From: JAJRVM01 sp963700515
GTDB lineage: Bacteria > Planctomycetota > Planctomycetia > Pirellulales > Pirellulaceae
DNA length: 64,000 nt
NCBI GenBank assembly: GCA_963700515.1
Contig: CAVOXY010000027.1
Location: 62,001-126,000, forward strand
Direction: 5' to 3'
Shown piece by piece: positions 58,480 to 64,000 of this stretch. The notes under the pieces are model-generated. The model ran no database searches, was not told the DNA's origin, and worked only from the letters and a program-made list of their open reading frames with translations. Made by a program: the position numbers and the translations under genes. Each line of letters starts with the position of its first letter. Within the stretch, counting starts at the first letter, position 1.

Positions 58480-59640
58480 TCAATCGTTTCTACCGGTATC
58501 AAGCCGGCGAGCGATGACGCCTTGGTCGAGTGGAATGATGGTTGTGTCGGCGATCAAGTCCGTCTGCAGCAGGTCGGGCACATGTTCTTGTTCGGAGAAA
58601 TTGTACTTGACGATGAACGCGCCGACTTGAATGCCGTGATCGGAGTAAATGGGTGGCCAGAATTCCTCGGCACGGGAGGCGAGCGTGCGGGAGAGTAGGC
58701 GAGTGGCTCGACCGGAAAACCCTCCCAGTACCATTTCCAGACGACCCTGCGATTCGCGATGGATGTAGAAGACGAACGCCGTATCGTGTTCCGGCTGGTC
58801 CCAGCCGCAATACTCCCAACTGCCATCCTGCGTTTCGAAATAGATTCCCGGAGATGTCGACGTCTCACTCTGGCTCAGCTGCAGTCCTCCCGCGCAGGAA
58901 GGTGGGTGAGGATCATCGGCACGGTAGCGGAGGAAGAACGGACACTTTCTGTCGCGGCCAGAGGGAACCGCATCGTTGGCTTCGAACGGCTCACAGTCAA
59001 ATGCTTCGGCCAGGATCAATTCGGCCACCGGGTTGCTCTTCATACTGCCCAGGCAGATCAGCGCTTTGTCACTCCCCGGCCCGCAGAACTGTTCGTACAC
59101 GTCACTGGCGCGCGCGATCACTTCCCGCGGCGCCACTTGCCCTGGACTCCATACGAGCGACTGCTTGAGATGTTCCGGATGCGGCAAAAGACCCGCTGGC
59201 TTGTATTCCGGTCCTTTCATCTTCTCCTGGTGTTTGGCGGTGCCGCCGAGCGTCGAGACACCATTGAGCAACTCGCCCAACAACACGGAATCGGACGCCA
59301 CCACCCACGCTCCCTCCGGCCAGTCTTCGTCGCCCGTGCGCACTCCCAAGCACATCTCCAGGCGGCGACGGCGTGCCAGCAACTCCCAAAAATGCTCCGG
59401 CTCGACCGCAAACAGCACACCGGGCAGCTGATCGGCGGTCACATATCCGTATTCGATCAAATAGTCACACAGTCGTGACAAAGCCTGCAGCGGAATGTAC
59501 TTGACTTCGTTCTTCAGCAGCGCCGCCACCTGGTGCCGATCCAAGCCCGTGTATTCCACAATCGCCTTGATCGTGCCGGGACGCTTCCGCGGGTCGGGAA
59601 CGTGACCCAGCAGTTCGGCGAGTCGAAACGAGTATCGCAT
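58480..59640 (-). CDS. helix-turn-helix regulator with large C-terminal domain
   Basis: Intact, 386 residues, ATG 59640 with GAGGG about 8 nt upstream. Residues 20-65 form an HTH (GTIKAIVEYTGLDRHQVAALL, then ALSRLCDYLIEYG) of the XRE-like kind. The following region (LEMCLGVRTGDEDWPEGAWV, LICLGSMKSNPVAELILAEAF, KYNFSEQEHVPDLLQ) resembles planctomycete DNA-binding proteins with no assigned ligand. It heads a four-gene minus-strand group with the VOC and ACT genes. Confidence 0.82.
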   Translation of the reverse strand: MRYSFRLAELLGHVPDPRKRPGTIKAIVEYTGLDRHQVAALLKNEVKYIPLQALSRLCDYLIEYGYVTADQLPGVLFAVEPEHFWELLARRRRLEMCLGVRTGDEDWPEGAWVVASDSVLLGELLNGVSTLGGTAKHQEKMKGPEYKPAGLLPHPEHLKQSLVWSPGQVAPREVIARASDVYEQFCGPGSDKALICLGSMKSNPVAELILAEAFDCEPFEANDAVPSGRDRKCPFFLRYRADDPHPPSCAGGLQLSQSETSTSPGIYFETQDGSWEYCGWDQPEHDTAFVFYIHRESQGRLEMVLGGFSGRATRLLSRTLASRAEEFWPPIYSDHGIQVGAFIVKYNFSEQEHVPDLLQTDLIADTTIIPLDQGVIARRLDTGRND

Positions 59641-60096
59641 GCCTTGGCCCTCAAGCGGGTTCGTATCCTGTTTGCTGTCGAGTACCAGATGTTCTTGTTT
59701 TGGCAGCCAGATCAGGGTGTCCCACAAACGGCGACGCTACAAACGGCGACGCTAAGCGAGTACAAACGACGACGCTACAAACGACGACGCTGTGCGGTGG
59801 CGATACCCACCCCCACACGCAACGCTGGACTGGCTGACGCCCGCCACCATTTCCCCGCAGAAATGCTTGGCTCGACATTTCCTTGGTCGTCAACAGATCC
59901 CGACGAGGCAAGACCGCGAGCCAAACACGCCGGAACGCCCCCGGGGTGTGAACCTCGCTGTCGGCACCCGCCTCACGCGCCGCCGGGACTTGTCCCCCAG
60001 TCGTGGCCGCTCTGCGTTTCCCGGAGCGCGCGAACAACACGATTGTGCGCCAAAGATGCTGAATGGCTCACGCACCCCGGAATCTTGCTCCTGATT
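59641..60096. other. intergenic region with four ACAAACGRCGACGCT repeats
   Basis: Four copies of a 15-16 bp motif (ACAAACGGCGACGCT or ACAAACGACGACGCT) lie at about 59723-59791, just upstream of the HTH gene. The remainder, to the DUF58 stop, holds no gene or strong hairpin. The motif block could be operator-like because it lies about 85 bp before a regulator start. Confidence 0.6.
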
Positions 60097-61059
60097 CTAC
60101 TTCCCACCGGGCATCCGCGGCAACCACCGAGCCCGATTCGCGTGAAAACCGCCCGTTCGCCCGGTTCTCGTTCGTGTGCTCCGCCGATTCATGTAGTCCA
60201 CCAGCGAGTCACCGATACTCCGCGAAGTGTCCAACACCATTCTCTCCGAGCCATTGTGTTGAGCGATGTCGTCAAGCTTCGCTTGAAATCGTCCCAAGGC
60301 AGCCAGATAGCCCCGTCGCAAGTCGTCGGGGTTGGCCAACAAACGATCGGGGATCTCGAGCCCCACAAACTTGACCATGCCCTCCAGCGGAAAGGTCAGC
60401 TCGTCATGGTCCAGCACCTGCAACAGCACCACCTCATGGTGCGAGAACCTGAGTCGCTGGATCGCCGATTCCAGCGAGTCCAGGTCACCAAAGAAATCAC
60501 TCAGTATCACCACAATCTCGCGCCGTCCCATCCGCCCCGCCAGATCCGAGACACAACGCGCAATGTTCGTCGCCCGCACCGGCTCAATCCGATCGAGATG
60601 CTGCGTCATCTTGACAATTTGCTGTAACGCATTGCTTGGCGGAACAAAGCCCCGCACCTGTTCATCGAAGGTGGCCAGCGAGACCTTGTCGTTCTGACGC
60701 ACGATGCAGTATGCCAACATGGCCGCCGCTCGAGACGCGAACAGCAGTTTCTGACGCTCTCGGGTGCCATAACGCATGGAAGCGCTGACATCCAATAGGA
60801 GATGGCAGACGAAGTTGGTCTCCAGTTCGTACTGCTTCACAAAGTACTTCTCGCGGCGATAGAAGACACGCCAGTCGATGTGACGCGGGTCATCCCCCGG
60901 AACATACTCGCGATGCCCCTGGAATTCGACGGCAAATCCCGACTGTGTGGACCGGTGCGCACCGGCCAGATTGCCCCACACCAAGCCCTGCGGCTCAAAG
61001 GGCCGCTGGGCGATCTGCCCAAGCACCGCGGGATCGAGATATCGAGAGAGTACACTCAT
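60097..61059 (-). CDS. DUF58 (VWA-like) protein
   Basis: Intact, 320 residues. ATG 61059 overlaps the MoxR stop as ATGA. The DUF58 motif is FAVEFQGHREYVPGDDPRHIDWRVFYRR, followed by the VWA-like MIDAS LLLDVSASM and ILSDFFGDL. Partner of MoxR in the common MoxR-DUF58 operon, thought to support envelope or stress functions. Cytoplasmic face. Confidence 0.93.
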   Translation of the reverse strand: MSVLSRYLDPAVLGQIAQRPFEPQGLVWGNLAGAHRSTQSGFAVEFQGHREYVPGDDPRHIDWRVFYRREKYFVKQYELETNFVCHLLLDVSASMRYGTRERQKLLFASRAAAMLAYCIVRQNDKVSLATFDEQVRGFVPPSNALQQIVKMTQHLDRIEPVRATNIARCVSDLAGRMGRREIVVILSDFFGDLDSLESAIQRLRFSHHEVVLLQVLDHDELTFPLEGMVKFVGLEIPDRLLANPDDLRRGYLAALGRFQAKLDDIAQHNGSERMVLDTSRSIGDSLVDYMNRRSTRTRTGRTGGFHANRARWLPRMPGGK

Positions 61060-62091
61060 AACGCGCCCCGTGGCTTCTCGTAACCGCGGTCCGCCGGGAT
61101 CGCTTCCAGTAGCATGTCGACCAGTTGCTGACTCGAAATGTGATTGGCTTGAGCCGCGTAGTTGCCGGCGATGCGATGTCGCAGCGCGGGGCCGGCGAGA
61201 GCCTGAATGTCGCCGACCGTGGCGTGATGGCGGCCATGGAGCAACGCCCTCGCTTTGGCGCCGTTGACCAGCGTGAGCAATCCGCGCGGGCCCGCTCCCC
61301 AACTGACCCATTGGTTGACGAAGTCGGTGGCCTCTTTCGTACCGGGGCGCGAGGCGCGCACGAGGGTCCAGGCGTAGCCCAGCACCTGATCGCTGACCGG
61401 CACGCGTTGGACCAGACGCTGAATTTCGAGAATCTCGGCACCGGAGATGCAGCCTTCGATACCCGAGGAGTCACTCGACGTGACTCGCCGAGCGATCTCC
61501 CATTCCTCCGTCGCCGCTGGGATAATCGACACGGATATGGAGCAGGAAGCGGTCCAGCTGCGCTTCGGGGAGCGGGTAGGTTCCCTCCTGCTCCAGGGGA
61601 TTCTGTGTCGCCAGCACGATGAAGGGGGCTGGGACCATGTGCACTTCTCCCCCAATGCTGACATGCCGTTCCTGCATCGCCTCGAGCATCGCGGCTTGCG
61701 TCTTCGGAGGAGTGCGGTTGATTTCGTCAGCCAAGACGAAGTTGGCAAAAATGGGGCCCGGCAGGAAACGGAAGCCGCGTTCACGAGTGTGGGGATCTTC
61801 CTGGATCACTTCGGTCCCTGTCACATCGCTGGGCATCAAGTCGGGCGTGAACTGGATCCGTTTGAAGGTCAAATCGAGCGCCTGAGCCAGGGAACTGACC
61901 AGCAGTGTCTTGGCCAGTCCCGGGACACCCTCCAATAAGGCATGGCCCTGTGCAAACATGGTCACCAAGACCTGTTCGATCACCTGCTCCTGGCCCACGA
62001 TGACTTTCGCCAATTGCTCCCGAATCCGTTGGTAGTTCTGATGGCAACGCTCCACGGCGGCCAGTTCTTCGCTCGATGTCGGACTATTCAT
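61056..62091 (-). CDS. MoxR-family AAA+ ATPase, frameshifted
   Basis: ATG 62091. Walker A LLEGVPGLAKT, Walker B FVLADEINRTPPKTQ, sensor ATQNPLEQEGTYPLPEAQLDRF. A shift near 61525 leads to ATEEWEIARRVTSSD and the C-terminal lid (LVRASRPGTKEATDFVNQWV, WGAGPRGLLTLVNGAKARAL), stopping at 61056 within the DUF58 start. Canonical MoxR, unlike the divergent one at 10-11.4 kb. Confidence 0.93.
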
Positions 62092-62500
62092 ACCCGTGAC
62101 TCTCGGCTCTGGTTTGTTTCGGCGATCGGCAAGGTTTAGCTTATTCGTGGGACAGGCTTCCGCCGGGTTTATCCCGGCGGGGCCACAACTGGTCAGCTAC
62201 CAACAGACCATGACACACTGTCGGTCGCGTCCCCAACGTACCTTCACACCGGCTCGCCTTCGCGACCGAATCAAGCCGCGGCCCATTTCGGCCTCGGCGA
62301 GCCGCCGTTTTGCCTCCTCACGCTTGGCTCGGCCGCCACACTTCGTGTCTCGCTTGCAGTAGCCGGCCAGTCCTCAGTCCGCCGGGATGAACCCGGCGGG
62401 GCTGCAGAACCGAGCGGATCAGAAATGGGACTATGTCTGGCTGCCAACAAGGCCAAGTTTTCATCGCGCCATGCTTCCAGCCCCATCCGACGGGACATCT
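62092..62500. repeat. intergenic region with two CCGCCGGG hairpins
   Basis: CCGCCGGG, loop TTTAT, CCCGGCGG at 62160-62180, followed by GGCCACAACTGGTCAGCTACC (the GTAGCTGACC lead in inverse orientation). CCGCCGGG, loop ATGAA, CCCGGCGG at 62379-62399, led by GTAGCCGGCCAGTCC at 62359. Both belong to the GTAGC-led family. The repeats split the MoxR operon from the coiled-coil gene. Confidence 0.85.
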
Positions 62501-64000
62501 TCACTCGCCCATCGCCTGATCAGCACTTTCAAAGTAGCGTCGCAATCGTTCTTCGTATCCGCGCGGCGACGGCAGGCGTCCTCGCGAGCGAATTGCTTCT
62601 CGCAACCCGGGTGGCAGACGCGCGAACCAGGGAGCATCCGCGGCCGTGCGCCCTTGGGGGATGGTGCGGTCGTCGCCAGAGAGTTGGCCGTCTTCCACCG
62701 TGCGATGTGCCGCCACCGCGTTGGGATCGGCGTTTTCGGAATTCGCTGGCAACGTGGGTGTGCCGGCTTGCGCGGCAGAGCGACTGGGCGAATCGGTCGA
62801 GGGCGACTGCGGCGGTTGCGCCGGACTGGTTGTGGCCGCATCCTGTGCTTGCGCTGTCTGGGAGGCCTGTGACATTGAGTTGGTGCCCGCTCGTTGCAGT
62901 TGATCGTGTGCTGTCTGCAGCTGGGCAGATGTTTCTGTGCGGGCGGCCTGCAAGGCTTCTTGCACAGCCTGAGCCGACGCGCTGCGAGCGGCACTTGCCT
63001 GGGGCGAGTGATCCTGCATCGTCGCGGATGCTTGGCCGGCCTGGTCCGCCGCGTGCCGCACGGATTGCTGGACGCTTGGGGGGAGCGGATCACGGTCGGC
63101 CTGGTCCGCCAGCTTCCCGGCCACCTGCTGTTGGGCCTGTTGGGCGTCAGACGGTCGCGTCGCCGCATCTTCGACGATCTGCTCCTGCTGCTCGGAAAGC
63201 TCCGCCAACGCACCTGCGAGCTGTTCCATCTGTTCGATCTGCGAAGCAATGTTGTCCGGAATCTGCGGGGACGGCTCGGCCGGGACAGCTGTTTCCAGCA
63301 AACTCTTCAACTCGTCCAGATTGCGCAACACATCCTGTTGTTGGCCCATCGCTTCCTCTCGGGCCCCTTCGAAGAGCTTGCCTTCCGCCTGGTACGCCGC
63401 TGCTTGCGCCTGCTGCAGCAGCAGCTGGCCGGCAGTGAGCCCGCTCACGGGAGCGTCAAGTTCTTCCAGTTGTTGCCGGATATCGTGCTGTCTCCGGGAG
63501 AGAGTGTCCAGCTTGCTCAAGTCGCTCGTGTCGACCTCCTTCGTATCGTCCACAAGTTGTCGTTGAGCTGTCATCAAGTCGCGAATCCTGCTGACCGTTG
63601 AGGATCGGTCGAACTGGTCCAACCCCTGCGCTGCCGCGATCCTTTCGAGCACGGACGAGAGGTGGTTGAGGATTTCGGTCTGGTGTTGTGCGGCCCCGTC
63701 GATTTCTGCTAGAGAAAGAGCTGACTCAGCCTGCACGAAAAGGTCCTCGACGTTCTTCCCCTGTAGTTGTTTCAGACTATCTGCTGCCGCTTGCCCTTCA
63801 CGATTCTCCCACTGCCGAGCGGTCTGCAGCGATTCGAGTAGCTGTTCGTAGAGCGTGTGCGCATCCCGTTGGTCCTCCAGGGCCGACAAGGTCGCGGCAT
63901 CACGCTGGTTCCTGGCAATATCGTGCAGGTGACGCGTCTCAGTGCGCACTTCCTGTTGTTTGCCAATCAGCTGTTTCAGCTGAGCCTGCAAGTGGGCTAC
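62501..64000 (-). CDS. C-terminal part of a long coiled-coil protein (partial, runs off right edge)
   Basis: 500 codons are open to the window edge, ending at 62501. Long heptad stretches (LKQLQGKNVEDLFVQAESAL, IASQIEQMEQLAGALAELSEQQEQ) with many Gln/Ala/Glu. The C-terminal tail WFARLPPGLREAIRSR then PRGYEERLRRYFESAD is the typical end of DUF4175-like planctomycete proteins encoded beside MoxR and DUF58. The N-terminal membrane segments expected for that family are outside the window. Probably an envelope-associated partner. Confidence 0.85.
   Translation of the reverse strand, partial: VAHLQAQLKQLIGKQQEVRTETRHLHDIARNQRDAATLSALEDQRDAHTLYEQLLESLQTARQWENREGQAAADSLKQLQGKNVEDLFVQAESALSLAEIDGAAQHQTEILNHLSSVLERIAAAQGLDQFDRSSTVSRIRDLMTAQRQLVDDTKEVDTSDLSKLDTLSRRQHDIRQQLEELDAPVSGLTAGQLLLQQAQAAAYQAEGKLFEGAREEAMGQQQDVLRNLDELKSLLETAVPAEPSPQIPDNIASQIEQMEQLAGALAELSEQQEQIVEDAATRPSDAQQAQQQVAGKLADQADRDPLPPSVQQSVRHAADQAGQASATMQDHSPQASAARSASAQAVQEALQAARTETSAQLQTAHDQLQRAGTNSMSQASQTAQAQDAATTSPAQPPQSPSTDSPSRSAAQAGTPTLPANSENADPNAVAAHRTVEDGQLSGDDRTIPQGRTAADAPWFARLPPGLREAIRSRGRLPSPRGYEERLRRYFESADQAMGE

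Overview
The window reads as a chromosomal segment of a planctomycete (Planctomycetota, probably near the Pirellulales; the rank is inference). Signature families include DUF1559 pseudopilin-like proteins, a PSCyt1/DUF1549/DUF1553 cytochrome gene followed by a DUF1501 gene, a PEP-CTERM protein, transmembrane Ser/Thr kinases with TPR or beta-helix regions, an ECF sigma factor beside a WD40 protein, and MoxR/VWA/DUF58 modules. No ribosomal RNA, CRISPR array, complete prophage or transposase gene was recognised. Two tRNA genes are present: Arg(CCT) and Val(TAC).

Layout: 0-5 kb, the start of an exported TPR-like protein, a PEP-CTERM protein, tRNA-Arg, a lipoprotein, a thioredoxin-fold protein and a ParDE-type toxin-antitoxin pair. 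4.9-8 kb, a tandem duplication of a DUF1559 gene plus a tiny lipoprotein gene. 8.3-11.4 kb, a MoxR-like ATPase with a VWA protein. 12.3-14.9 kb, two 86-bp tandem arrays enclosing a zinc-ribbon gene and a hydrolase gene. 15-24 kb, a carbohydrate block (isomerase, three Gfo/Idh/MocA oxidoreductases, SDR, epimerase, VOC protein, GH5-like hydrolase). 24.4-25.4 kb, a 66-bp tandem array. 25.5-38.6 kb, a kinase-TPR gene, a hydrolase, an RHS/YkuD remnant, a kinase-less WD40 protein with its ECF sigma factor, and a decayed tyrosine integrase beside tRNA-Val. 38.9-49.7 kb, an aldose epimerase, a cytochrome, a 1114-residue kinase, a sialidase-like protein, an Hpt protein, a GH172 (DUF2961) protein and a deletion remnant of a cytochrome/DUF1501 pair. 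50.7-59.6 kb, the intact cytochrome/DUF1501 pair, an exported protein, an ACT-domain regulator, a VOC protein and an HTH regulator. 60-64 kb, DUF58, MoxR and a coiled-coil protein that runs off the right edge.

Two things cut across the window. First, about twenty otherwise well-preserved genes are broken by a one-base shift and continue in another frame. This pattern fits residual sequencing or assembly indels better than biology, and I annotate such genes full length. Second, the intergenic space is rich in short palindromic repeats. Several families share one geometry, an 8-bp stem with a 5-nt loop whose stem sequences change in compensating pairs, often led by GTAGC. In two places the repeat supplies the stop codon of the adjacent gene. 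Together with simple-sequence inverted repeats between converging genes, this is the most unusual signal here. I do not see a clear new multi-gene system.
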